Assembly: GCA_949132985.1 (NCBI GenBank)
Contig: CASCGD010000025.1
Location: 1 to 33,884, forward strand
Direction of reading: 5' to 3'
Source of the DNA: an uncultured Lachnospiraceae bacterium
Lineage (GTDB): Bacteria > Bacillota > Clostridia > Lachnospirales > Lachnospiraceae
Length of the DNA: 33,884 nucleotides
Part shown: piece after piece, positions 7,031-15,078 of the stretch
Position numbering within the stretch: the first letter of the stretch is position 1
Layout: each line of letters begins with the position of its first letter
The notes under the pieces: generated by a model
The model's database searches: none
The model's input: only the letters and a program-made list of their open reading frames with translations
Told to the model about the DNA's origin: nothing
Program-made: the position numbers and the translations under genes

Positions 7031-8023
7031 ATGAATATATCGGAAATAGCGGAGCGCGCGGGAGTTTCGCGCGCAGCCGTTTCCCGTTATTTTAATAACG
7101 GATATATTTCGGACGAAAAGAAGGAGTCAGTCCGCAGGGTGGTGGAGGAAACCGGCTATCATCCGTCCCTGAACGCACAGACACTGCGGACAAAAAAGAC
7201 GTATATGATCGGCGTGATCGTGCCGAAGGTTGCATCGGCATCGATCGGCAGGATCGTCGAGGGGATTCTTGCCGTGCTGAACGAGGGCGACTATCAGATG
7301 ATTCTTGCGGTCACACAGAATGACCCCAAAAAAGAGATGGAATATCTGTCGGCGTTTGACCATAAGCGGGTGGACGGTGTAATTCTGGTGGCGACGGTGT
7401 TTGGCGCGGAATACAAGAAAATACTCAAAAGCCTTACGGTCCCGCTGGTGATTGTGGGTCAGCAGCTTTCCGGCTACAGCTGTGTGTTTCACGACGACTA
7501 CCATGCAACCTATGACCTTACATCGCTGATTTTGCAGAAGGGACGAAAAAGACCTGGCTATATCGGAGCTATTCTGCAGGACAAAGCGGCGGGAAGCGAG
7601 CGCTACCGCGGTTTTTGTGATGCGGTGCGCGATGCGGGCTGTGAAAAGCTGGCACAAAATTTTGTGGTCGCGTCGTTTTCTGTCGCCTCGGGCTATGAAA
7701 AAACCGGCGAGCTGTTAAAACTGTGCGGGGATCTGGACAGTATCATCTGTGCTACCGACACGATGGCGGCAGGCGCAATGCAGTACCTGTGCGAGCATAA
7801 GATCCGGGTTCCGGAGGAAATCCTGGTTGCCGGGCAGGGCGATTCCGAGATGTCGAGGGTGACGGCACCGCCGCTGCTCACGGTTCACTATTCCTATGAA
7901 AAAAGCGGGGAGACGGCGGTTCGGATGCTTTTGGAGGCGCTGGAGCAGAAGCATCCGACCTGCGAGGAGCTGCGGCTGGGGTATTATATCGTGGATGCGG
8001 GAGACGGGCAGAGCGTTCAATGA
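7031..8023 (+). CDS. LacI-family transcriptional regulator
   Basis: A 330-residue repressor-type regulator. The N-terminal helix-turn-helix is MNISEIAERAGVSRAAVSRY with the hinge region NAQTLRTKKTYMIGVIVPKV, followed by a periplasmic-binding-protein-like sensor domain with typical segments IICATDTMAAGAMQYL and PPLLTVHYSYEKSGETAV. GTG at 7028 is in frame just ahead; ATG 7031 matches the usual N-terminus. The gene begins 10 bases after the amylosucrase-like gene and probably shares its transcript. The most likely role is sugar-responsive control of that enzyme or of the HPr promoter region, but the operator is not identified. Confidence 0.9.
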   Translation: MNISEIAERAGVSRAAVSRYFNNGYISDEKKESVRRVVEETGYHPSLNAQTLRTKKTYMIGVIVPKVASASIGRIVEGILAVLNEGDYQMILAVTQNDPKKEMEYLSAFDHKRVDGVILVATVFGAEYKKILKSLTVPLVIVGQQLSGYSCVFHDDYHATYDLTSLILQKGRKRPGYIGAILQDKAAGSERYRGFCDAVRDAGCEKLAQNFVVASFSVASGYEKTGELLKLCGDLDSIICATDTMAAGAMQYLCEHKIRVPEEILVAGQGDSEMSRVTAPPLLTVHYSYEKSGETAVRMLLEALEQKHPTCEELRLGYYIVDAGDGQSVQ

Positions 8024-8049
8024 TTCCAACAGCAGTACTGCGTTCTGTA

Positions 8050-8317
8050 ATGATTGCGTGGGCTGCGCGCCGGACATTTCATCCAAAAAGAACACAGCAG
8101 GCTCCTTGGGGGGGCCGAATTCCTGTGCAAATTTATACATGGAAGAGTCAGGATTCTCTAAAAAATGCGTTTCTACCCGGTGCCGGATGGTTTTGCAGAT
8201 GTCTTTTTTGCTGATGCAAGCTGATGGTATCCATATAGTTGTGGCAGGACATGAGCAGACAGATGTTGATCTAATACATAGAGTGATGTATAAAAGACAA
8301 AAAAGATATTGAGGCAA
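8050..8317 (-). pseudogene. Possible minus-strand remnant of a small helical regulatory protein
   Basis: Reading the minus strand from about 8210 to 8060 gives DICKTIRHRVETHFLENPDS followed by KFAQEFGPPKEPAVFFLDEM. This resembles the N-terminal helical module seen in DUF6120/DUF1700-like proteins of Clostridia (pattern L..ENPD....... FG.P.E.A..FL.EM). No complete gene is present: the frame runs on into the antisense of the LacI gene, and no ribosome binding site is seen. The likeness is from memory of the pattern, not a search, so confidence is low. The rest of 8024-8323 shows nothing else. Confidence 0.25.
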
Positions 8318-8323
8318 TAATGC

Positions 8324-8353
8324 TTGACAATCCGCGCATCCTTGAATTATACT
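8324..8353 (+). promoter_or_regulatory. Promoter of the ileS T-box transcript
   Basis: A perfect TTGACA (8324-8329), 18-base spacer and TATACT (8348-8353). Transcription would begin near 8360, just ahead of the T-box leader. Confidence 0.75.
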
Positions 8354-8359
8354 AATTTA

Positions 8360-8682
8360 CGATTTATCACCGTTCAGATTCACAGAAAAGTGTCTGGACA
8401 GTTAAAACAGCGGAAAACGCTACGACGAAGACAGTAGGCCCTGCAAAACGTCCCAGAGAGCCGGAGCTGGTGGGAGCCGGTACTATTATGCAGAAACCGA
8501 AGATCACTTCTGAGCGGCAGACCGAAAATACAGCAGTTGCGCAGAGGCGGTGTGAGTAGGCTCTTGACGGCATTCCCCCGTTACGGGAAACGGATATGGA
8601 CGGGCGACCGGAGTATTCTTGTATGAGGTGGTAACACATGGAGCAGTACGCCCCTGTCCTTTTACGGATGGGGGCTTTTTTT
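8360..8682 (+). promoter_or_regulatory. T-box leader of ileS (tRNA-Ile sensing)
   Basis: A T-box riboswitch that reads the charging state of tRNA-Ile. Stem I opens with GACGAAGACAGTAGG near 8424. CAGAGAGCCGG and GCTGGTGGGAGCC follow near 8453-8478. The specifier loop GAAGATCACTTC near 8500-8510 presents ATC at 8503-8505, an isoleucine codon, in agreement with the downstream gene. The antiterminator bulge is GAGGTGGTAACAC near 8625-8637; TGGT (8629-8632) can pair with an ACCA acceptor end. The leader ends in an intrinsic terminator. Uncharged tRNA-Ile should stabilise the antiterminator and let ileS be transcribed. Confidence 0.9.
8650..8682 (+). terminator. T-box terminator hairpin
   Basis: GCCCCTGTCC (8650-8659) pairs with GGATGGGGGC (8666-8675) around a 6-base loop, followed by seven T (8676-8682). 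This is the terminator half of the T-box switch. Confidence 0.9.
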
Positions 8683-8692
8683 AGCCTTCTGG

Positions 8693-8728
8693 AGTCAGGG
8701 TGATTTGCTGGATTCTCAAGCCCTGACT
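8693..8728 (+). other. Second hairpin between the T-box and ileS
   Basis: AGTCAGGG (8693-8700) and CCCTGACT (8721-8728) are a perfect 8-bp inverted repeat with a 20-base loop. It is followed by only a weak T-run. It lies between the T-box terminator and dispersed-element copy D. Confidence 0.5.
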
Positions 8729-8752
8729 TTAAACGTCATCCCATTCATAAAG

Positions 8753-8827
8753 AGGAGGACAGCAAATGCGAAGCATTTCTAAAATGCTGTCCGACGAAAT
8801 GCCCGATAGCGAAGCGAACAGGCAATA
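8753..8827 (+). repeat. Dispersed structured element, copy D (leader of ileS)
   Basis: AGGAGG opens the element. Outer stem GGACAGCA (8757-8764) with TGCTGTCC (8785-8792): three positions differ from copies B/C and each is compensated on the other arm. The inner hairpin is AAATGC-GAA-GCATTT. The second hairpin is reduced to TGCC/GGCA. The ileS ribosome binding site AAAGGAGA follows. Confidence 0.75.
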
Positions 8828-8847
8828 CATTGAAAGGAGAGCAAATC

Positions 8848-11800
8848 ATGTACAGCAAAGTCGAAACGAATCTGAATTTTGTGGAGCGCGAAAAGGCGAC
8901 CGAACAGTTCTGGAAGGACAACGACATTTTTAAGAAGAGCATGGACATCCGAAAGGACGGCCCGACCTATACCTTTTACGACGGCCCGCCCACTGCAAAC
9001 GGCAAGCCGCACATCGGGCACGTTTTAACCCGTGTTATCAAGGATATGATTCCCCGCTACCGAACGATGAAGGGCTATTTCGTGCCCCGCAAGGCGGGCT
9101 GGGATACGCACGGGCTTCCGGTGGAGCTGGAGGTCGAAAAGCTGCTCGGATTAAACGGCAAGGATCAGATCGAAGAATACGGCATGGAGCCGTTTATCAA
9201 AAAGTGCAAGGAGTCTGTCTGGAAATATAAGGGCATGTGGGAGGATTTCTCCGGCACCGTCGGCTTCTGGGCGGACATGGACGACCCGTATGTCACCTAC
9301 CACGACGATTTCATCGAGTCCGAGTGGTGGGCATTAAAGGAGATCTGGGACAAGAAGCTGCTCTACAAGGGCTTTAAGATCGTGCCCTACTGCCCGCGCT
9401 GCGGAACTCCGCTCTCCTCGCAGGAGGTGGCGCAGGGCTACAAGACGGTCAAGGAGCGCTCCGCGATTGTGCGCTTTCAGGTTGTGGGCGAGGACGCCTA
9501 TTTTCTGGCGTGGACGACGACACCCTGGACGCTGCCGAGCAACGTGGCGCTGTGTGTGAACCCGGACGAGACGTACTGCAAGGTCAAGGCGGCGGACGGC
9601 TATACTTATTATATGGCAGAGGCGCTGCTCGATCAGGTGCTGGGAGACCTTGCGAAAGAGGGAGCGCGCGCGTATGAGGTGCTGGGGACGTACAAGGGAA
9701 CCGAGCTGGAGCACAGGGAGTACGTGCCGCTGTTCGAATTTGCGGACGAGATCATTGCAAAGCAGCACAAAAAAGCGCATTTTATCACCTGTGATCACTA
9801 TGTTACGATGACGGACGGTACAGGAATCGTCCATATCGCGCCGGCTTTCGGTGAGGACGACGCGAACGTGGGACGGGCGTATGAGCTTCCCTTCGTGCAG
9901 CTCGTCAATGAGAAGGGCGAGATGACCGAGAATACGCCCTACGCCGGCGTATTTGTGAAAAAGGCTGACCCGATGATTTTACAGGATTTGGAGGATAAGG
10001 GGCTGCTCTTTGACGCGCCCAAATTTGAGCACGACTACCCGCACTGCTGGCGGTGCGACACGCCGCTCATCTATTACGCGCGGGAGTCGTGGTTTATCAA
10101 GATGACCGAGGTGCGCGACGAGTTGGTGGCGAACAACCATACCGTCAACTGGATTCCGGAATCCATCGGCGAGGGCCGTTTCGGAAACTGGCTGGAGAAT
10201 ATCCAGGACTGGGGTATTTCCAGAAACCGTTACTGGGGCACGCCGCTGAACATCTGGGAGTGTGAGGACTGCGGGCACCAGCTCTCCGTCGGAAGCAGGG
10301 AAGAGCTTGCGAAGCTGAGCGGAAAGGCAGAGGCGGCGGATATCGAGCTGCACCGCCCGTATATTGATGAGGTGGAGATTCCCTGTCCCCATTGCGGAAA
10401 GACGATGCGCCGCGTGCCGGAGGTCATCGATTGCTGGTTTGACTCCGGCGCGATGCCGTTTGCGCAGCACCACTATCCGTTTGAAAACAAGGAGCTGTTC
10501 GAGCAGCAGTTCCCGGCACAGTTCATCTCTGAGGCGGTGGACCAGACACGCGGCTGGTTTTATTCCCTCATGGCTGAGTCAACGCTTTTGTTCAACAAGG
10601 CGCCCTACGAGAATGTGATCGTGCTCGGACATGTGCAGGACGAGAACGGCCAGAAGATGAGCAAGTCCAAGGGCAATGCCGTCGACCCGTTCGAGGCTCT
10701 GGAGAAGTACGGCGCGGACGCGATCCGCTGGTACTTCTATATCAACAGCGCGCCGTGGCTGCCGAACCGTTTTCACGGAAAGGCGGTGCAGGAGGGACAG
10801 CGCAAGTTTATGGGCACGCTGTGGAACACCTACGCATTTTTTGTGCTGTATGCGAACATTGACAATTTTGACGCGACGAAGTACGCGCTTGAATATGAGA
10901 AGCTTCCCGTTATGGACAAATGGCTGCTCTCACGGCTGAACACGCTGGTGAAGACGGTGGACGAAAGCCTCGAGCACTACCGCATTCCCGAGGCGGCGCG
11001 CGCGCTCGACGATTTTGTGGATGAGATGAGCAACTGGTATGTGCGACGCAGCCGCGAGCGCTTCTGGGCGAAGGGTATGGAGCAGGACAAGATCAATGCT
11101 TATATGACGCTCTACACCGCGCTTGTGACCGTGGCAAAGTGCGCCGCGCCGATGATTCCGTTCATGGCGGAGGACATTTACCGCAACCTTGTATGCGCGA
11201 TCGACGCAGCCGCGCCCGAGAGCGTGCATCTGTGCGACTTCCCGGCGGCAAACGAGGCGTGGATCGATGCAAAATTAGAGAAAAACATGGACGCGGTGCT
11301 GAAGATCGTCGTGATGGGCCGCGCGTGCCGCAACTCGGCGAACATCAAGAACCGTCAGCCAATCGGCACGATGTACGTGAAAGCGCCCGCGGCGCTGTCC
11401 GATTTTTACACGGAGATCATCGCGGATGAGCTGAACGTGAAAAAGGTGGAGTTTTCGGAGGATGTGAGCAAATATACCGATTATACGTTTAAGCCGCAGC
11501 TGCGCACGGTAGGTCCGAAGTACGGAAAATATCTCGGAAAGATCAAGGAAGCTCTGGCCGCGCTTGACGGCAACGCCGCGATGGCGGAATTAAAGGCAAA
11601 AGGGAGCATAACCCTTGACAGCGTTTCTCCCGATGTTGTACTATCAGAAGAGGATTTACTCGTTACAATGACACAGATGAAGGGCTATCAGACCGAGGGC
11701 GACAACACCGTCACCGTCGTTCTGGACACGAATCTGACCGACGAGCTGATTGAGGAAGGCTTTGTGCGGGAAATCATCAGTAAAATTCAGACGATGCGCA

Positions 11801-12003
11801 AGGAGGCCGGATTTGAGGTTATGGACCGTATTCTTTTGTCTTATGCAGCACAGGGTCAGGTGGCAGCCGTATTTGAGGGACACGGCGAGGAAATCTGCGG
11901 TGAAGTGCTGGCGGAGTCTCTGACGGCAGAAACCGTGAGCGGCTATACGAAGGAATGGAACATTAACGGGGAAAAGGTAACGCTTGGAGTGGAGCGCAAA
12001 TAA
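8848..12003 (+). CDS. ileS: Isoleucyl-tRNA synthetase (IleS2-like)
   Basis: Class I synthetase of 1051 residues that charges tRNA-Ile in the cytoplasm. HIGH is at residues 55-58 and KMSKS at 603-607. The editing domain contains WTTTPWTLPSNVAL, and a metal-type segment CPHCGKTMRRVPEVIDCWFD precedes the KMSKS loop. The N-terminal opening (NFVEREKATEQFWKDNDIF), the CPRCGTPLSSQEVAQGYK segment and the length fit the eukaryote-like second type of bacterial IleS, members of which are often less sensitive to mupirocin; resistance is not shown here. Start is the ATG at 8848 behind AAAGGAGA; an in-frame TTG at 8830 lies in the leader and is less likely. Expression should be governed by the ATC T-box upstream. 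glgP follows after 15 bases. Confidence 0.97.
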   Translation: MYSKVETNLNFVEREKATEQFWKDNDIFKKSMDIRKDGPTYTFYDGPPTANGKPHIGHVLTRVIKDMIPRYRTMKGYFVPRKAGWDTHGLPVELEVEKLLGLNGKDQIEEYGMEPFIKKCKESVWKYKGMWEDFSGTVGFWADMDDPYVTYHDDFIESEWWALKEIWDKKLLYKGFKIVPYCPRCGTPLSSQEVAQGYKTVKERSAIVRFQVVGEDAYFLAWTTTPWTLPSNVALCVNPDETYCKVKAADGYTYYMAEALLDQVLGDLAKEGARAYEVLGTYKGTELEHREYVPLFEFADEIIAKQHKKAHFITCDHYVTMTDGTGIVHIAPAFGEDDANVGRAYELPFVQLVNEKGEMTENTPYAGVFVKKADPMILQDLEDKGLLFDAPKFEHDYPHCWRCDTPLIYYARESWFIKMTEVRDELVANNHTVNWIPESIGEGRFGNWLENIQDWGISRNRYWGTPLNIWECEDCGHQLSVGSREELAKLSGKAEAADIELHRPYIDEVEIPCPHCGKTMRRVPEVIDCWFDSGAMPFAQHHYPFENKELFEQQFPAQFISEAVDQTRGWFYSLMAESTLLFNKAPYENVIVLGHVQDENGQKMSKSKGNAVDPFEALEKYGADAIRWYFYINSAPWLPNRFHGKAVQEGQRKFMGTLWNTYAFFVLYANIDNFDATKYALEYEKLPVMDKWLLSRLNTLVKTVDESLEHYRIPEAARALDDFVDEMSNWYVRRSRERFWAKGMEQDKINAYMTLYTALVTVAKCAAPMIPFMAEDIYRNLVCAIDAAAPESVHLCDFPAANEAWIDAKLEKNMDAVLKIVVMGRACRNSANIKNRQPIGTMYVKAPAALSDFYTEIIADELNVKKVEFSEDVSKYTDYTFKPQLRTVGPKYGKYLGKIKEALAALDGNAAMAELKAKGSITLDSVSPDVVLSEEDLLVTMTQMKGYQTEGDNTVTVVLDTNLTDELIEEGFVREIISKIQTMRKEAGFEVMDRILLSYAAQGQVAAVFEGHGEEICGEVLAESLTAETVSGYTKEWNINGEKVTLGVERK

Positions 12004-12018
12004 CGAGGAGGAACGCAG

Positions 12019-14481
12019 ATGACAAACGAGATTTTCGAGAAAGAGGAATTTATTAAAGAAGTTAAAAATAATGTCAAGAGCCTGTTTCGCAAGGACCTTG
12101 CCGAGGCGAGTCAGCAGGAGATCTACCAGGCGGTAAGCTATGTGGTAAAGGAAGCGGTCATCGATCGATGGCTGGCCACACAGAAGGTGATGGAGGCGGA
12201 GGACCCGAAGACCGTGTACTATATGTCCATGGAGTTTCTGGTTGGCCGCGCGCTTGGCAACAACCTGATTAACCTCTGTGCATACAAGGAGGTCAAGGAG
12301 GCGCTTGAGGAGATCGGCCTTGATTTGAATGTGATCGAGGATGAGGAGCGCGATCCGGCGCTTGGAAACGGCGGCCTGGGACGTCTGGCGTCCTGCTTTA
12401 TGGAGTCGCTCGCCACGCTCGGCTATGCGGCTTACGGCTGCGGCATTCGCTATCGCTATGGTATGTTCCGCCAGAAGATTAAGGACGGCTATCAAACCGA
12501 GGTGCCGGACAACTGGCTTAAAAACGGATATCCGTTTGAGCTGCGCAGGCCGGAGTATGCCTACACGGTAAAATTTGGCGGCTATGTGCGTGCCGAGAAT
12601 GACCATGCCACCGGAAAGACGCGCTTTATCCACGAGAACTATCAGACGGTTCTCGCGGTTCCGTATGATATGCCGATCATCGGCTACAATAATAACGTCG
12701 TAAACACACTCCGAATCTGGGATGCGGAGCCGGTGGAGTGCTTCCAGCTCGAGTCGTTTGACAAGGGTGACTACTACAAGGCGGTAGAGCAGGAGAACCT
12801 TGCCCGTAACTTAGTTGACGTGCTCTATCCGAACGATAACCACGTACAGGGCAAGGAGCTGCGTCTGCGTCAGCAGTATTTCTTCGTCTCTGCCAGTGTA
12901 CAGCGCGCGCTCGCGAAGTTCATGAAAAACCATGACGATATCCATGACCTGCCGAAGAAGGTGACGTTTCAGATGAACGACACGCATCCGACTGTGGCGG
13001 TTGCGGAGCTGATGCGTATTCTGGTGGACGAGTATGAGCTGGACTGGAACGACGCATGGAAGATTACGTCGCAGACATGTGCTTATACCAACCACACGAT
13101 TATGGCGGAGGCGCTTGAAAAATGGCCCATCGAGATTTTTTCCCGTCTGCTTCCGCGTATTTATCAGATCGTCGAGGAGATCAACCGCCGCTTTATTTTA
13201 CAGATTCAGGCGAGCTTCCCCGGCGACCGGCACATGATCGAGAAAATGTCGATCGTCTATGACGGACAGGTGAAGATGGCGCATCTGGCGATTGCGGCGA
13301 GCTATTCCGTCAACGGTGTGGCAAAGCTGCACACCGAGATTTTGAAAAACCAGGAGCTGAAGGAGTTTTACCAGCTCTTCCCGGAGAAGTTCAACAACAA
13401 GACGAACGGAATCACGCAGCGGCGCTTCCTGCTGCACGCGAATCCGCTGCTCTCCGACTGGATCAGCGCGCATATCGGAAACGACTGGATCACTGATTTA
13501 AGCCATCTTGAAAAGCTTGCAGTCTATGCGGACGACGAGAAGGCACAGGCGGAGTTTATGAACATCAAGCATCAGAACAAGCTTCGCCTCGCAAAATATA
13601 TTAAAGAACACAACGGTGTTGAGGTGAATCCCCGCTCGATTTTCGACTGCCAGACAAAGCGGCTGCACGAGTATAAGCGTCAGCTCATGAACATTTTGCA
13701 TGTTATGTATCTGTACAATGAGTTAAAGGAGCATCCAGATATGGAGTTTTATCCGCGCACGTTCATTTTCGGTGCGAAGGCAGCCGCGGGTTACAAGAAT
13801 GCAAAGCTGACGATCAAGCTCATTAACAGTGTGGCTGACGTGGTGAATAACGACGCCGGCATTAACGGAAAGATCAAGGTTGTATTTATCGAGGATTACA
13901 GTGTCTCCAATGCGGAGATCATCACGAGCGGTGCGGATGTTTCCGAGCAGATTTCCACGGCCAGCAAGGAGGCGTCTGGAACCGGAAACATGAAGTATAT
14001 GTTAAACGGCGCGATCACCATCGGTACAATGGACGGTGCAAACGTTGAGATGGTTGAGGAGGTCGGAGAGGAAAATATCGTCATTTTCGGTATGAGTGCG
14101 GATGAGGTCATTGCTCATGAGAAGGCGCGGGATTACGATCCGATGCAGATTTTTAACAGCGATCCGAAGATCCGCCAGGTGCTGATGCAGCTCATCAACG
14201 GTTTTTATTCGAAAAACGATACCGAGCTGTTCCGGGATCTGTACAACTCACTGCTGAATACCCATTGTACGCAGTATGCGGACACGTACTTTACGCTGGC
14301 AGATTTCCACTCCTACGCGGAAGCGCAAAAGAAGATCGAAGCGATGTATATGGATGAAAAGGGCTGGGCGAAGAAGGCGATTTTGAATGTCGCGCATTCG
14401 GGGAAATTTTCTTCCGACCGCACGATCCAGCAGTATATAGACGAGATCTGGCATCTGGATAAGATGTCCGTTACCTTATAA
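12019..14481 (+). CDS. glgP: Glycogen/starch/alpha-glucan phosphorylase
   Basis: An 820-residue GT35 enzyme that releases glucose 1-phosphate from the non-reducing ends of alpha-1,4-glucans. It is full length. The pyridoxal-phosphate lysine is residue 659 in EASGTGNMKYMLNGA, and the phosphorylase segments ALGNGGLGRLASCFMES, TFQMNDTHPT and the KRLHEYKRQ active-site loop are present. The ribosome binding site GAGGAGG is 10 bases before ATG 12019. It lies behind ileS in the same direction with only 15 bases between them, so read-through is likely, an unusual partner for a tRNA synthetase. With the amylosucrase-like enzyme 5 kb upstream it suggests that the cell stores and uses alpha-glucan. Confidence 0.97.
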   Translation: MTNEIFEKEEFIKEVKNNVKSLFRKDLAEASQQEIYQAVSYVVKEAVIDRWLATQKVMEAEDPKTVYYMSMEFLVGRALGNNLINLCAYKEVKEALEEIGLDLNVIEDEERDPALGNGGLGRLASCFMESLATLGYAAYGCGIRYRYGMFRQKIKDGYQTEVPDNWLKNGYPFELRRPEYAYTVKFGGYVRAENDHATGKTRFIHENYQTVLAVPYDMPIIGYNNNVVNTLRIWDAEPVECFQLESFDKGDYYKAVEQENLARNLVDVLYPNDNHVQGKELRLRQQYFFVSASVQRALAKFMKNHDDIHDLPKKVTFQMNDTHPTVAVAELMRILVDEYELDWNDAWKITSQTCAYTNHTIMAEALEKWPIEIFSRLLPRIYQIVEEINRRFILQIQASFPGDRHMIEKMSIVYDGQVKMAHLAIAASYSVNGVAKLHTEILKNQELKEFYQLFPEKFNNKTNGITQRRFLLHANPLLSDWISAHIGNDWITDLSHLEKLAVYADDEKAQAEFMNIKHQNKLRLAKYIKEHNGVEVNPRSIFDCQTKRLHEYKRQLMNILHVMYLYNELKEHPDMEFYPRTFIFGAKAAAGYKNAKLTIKLINSVADVVNNDAGINGKIKVVFIEDYSVSNAEIITSGADVSEQISTASKEASGTGNMKYMLNGAITIGTMDGANVEMVEEVGEENIVIFGMSADEVIAHEKARDYDPMQIFNSDPKIRQVLMQLINGFYSKNDTELFRDLYNSLLNTHCTQYADTYFTLADFHSYAEAQKKIEAMYMDEKGWAKKAILNVAHSGKFSSDRTIQQYIDEIWHLDKMSVTL

Positions 14482-14506
14482 GGAATCATCTAATTTAAAA
14501 ATTGTG

Positions 14507-14550
14507 CGGAGGCTGTCTCCATGGCGGCCTTTGCATCGAAAAAGGAGACA
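14507..14550 (+). promoter_or_regulatory. Hairpin over the cyclophilin ribosome binding site
   Basis: TGTCTCC (14514-14520) pairs perfectly with GGAGACA (14544-14550), covering the Shine-Dalgarno sequence of the ATG at 14554. A second site, GGAGG (14508-14512), sits 8 bases before an in-frame ATG at 14521 inside the loop. Translation from 14521 would open the hairpin. Confidence 0.5.
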
Positions 14551-14553
14551 ATC

Positions 14554-15078
14554 ATGGCAAACAAAAACCCGATCGTGACGATTGAGATGGAAAATGGAGA
14601 TGTGATCAAAGCGGAGCTGTATCCTGAGATCGCACCGAATACAGTAAATAATTTTTTAAGCCTGATTAAAAAGGGCTATTACGACGGCGTGATCTTTCAC
14701 AGGGTGATCCCCGGCTTTATGATTCAGGGCGGCGATCCGGAGGGCACAGGCATGGGCGGTCCCGGTTACTCCATCCGGGGAGAGTTTACGCACAACGGCT
14801 TCACAAACGATTTGAAGCATACGCCCGGTGTGCTTTCCATGGCGCGCACCATGGTTCCCGATTCTGCGGGAAGCCAGTTTTTTATCATGCATGAGACGAG
14901 TCCTCACTTAGACGGTGAATATGCAGGGTTCGGAAAGGTGATTGAGGGAATGGACGTGGTTGATCGGATCGCAAGGGTAAAGACGGATTACTCCGACCGC
15001 CCGATGGAAGAACAGAAGATGGCGAAGGTGACGGCAGACACCTTTGACGTGGATTATCCCGAGCCGGAAACATGTTAG
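14554..15078 (+). CDS. Cyclophilin-type peptidyl-prolyl cis-trans isomerase
   Basis: A 174-residue cytoplasmic foldase with no signal peptide. Core cyclophilin motifs are GVIFHRVIPGFMIQGGDPEG (the Arg and Phe are active-site residues), GVLSMARTMVPDSAGSQFFI and LDGEYAGFGKVIEGMDVVDR. ATG 14554 gives the normal family N-terminus (NPIVTIEMENGDVIKAELYP). ATG 14521 is in frame, has its own GGAGG and would add 11 residues. The gene lies about 70 bases behind glgP, and its stop overlaps the first possible start of the GNAT gene. Confidence 0.93.
   Translation: MANKNPIVTIEMENGDVIKAELYPEIAPNTVNNFLSLIKKGYYDGVIFHRVIPGFMIQGGDPEGTGMGGPGYSIRGEFTHNGFTNDLKHTPGVLSMARTMVPDSAGSQFFIMHETSPHLDGEYAGFGKVIEGMDVVDRIARVKTDYSDRPMEEQKMAKVTADTFDVDYPEPETC

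Noticed and set aside
11656..12633. Minus-strand open frame of 325 codons across the ileS-glgP junction
   Set aside because: It overlaps two certain genes on the opposite strand and its translation resembles no family.
14521..14553. ATG 14521 as the sole cyclophilin start
   Set aside because: It has a good site but adds 11 residues not typical of the family; it is kept as an alternative rather than the call.
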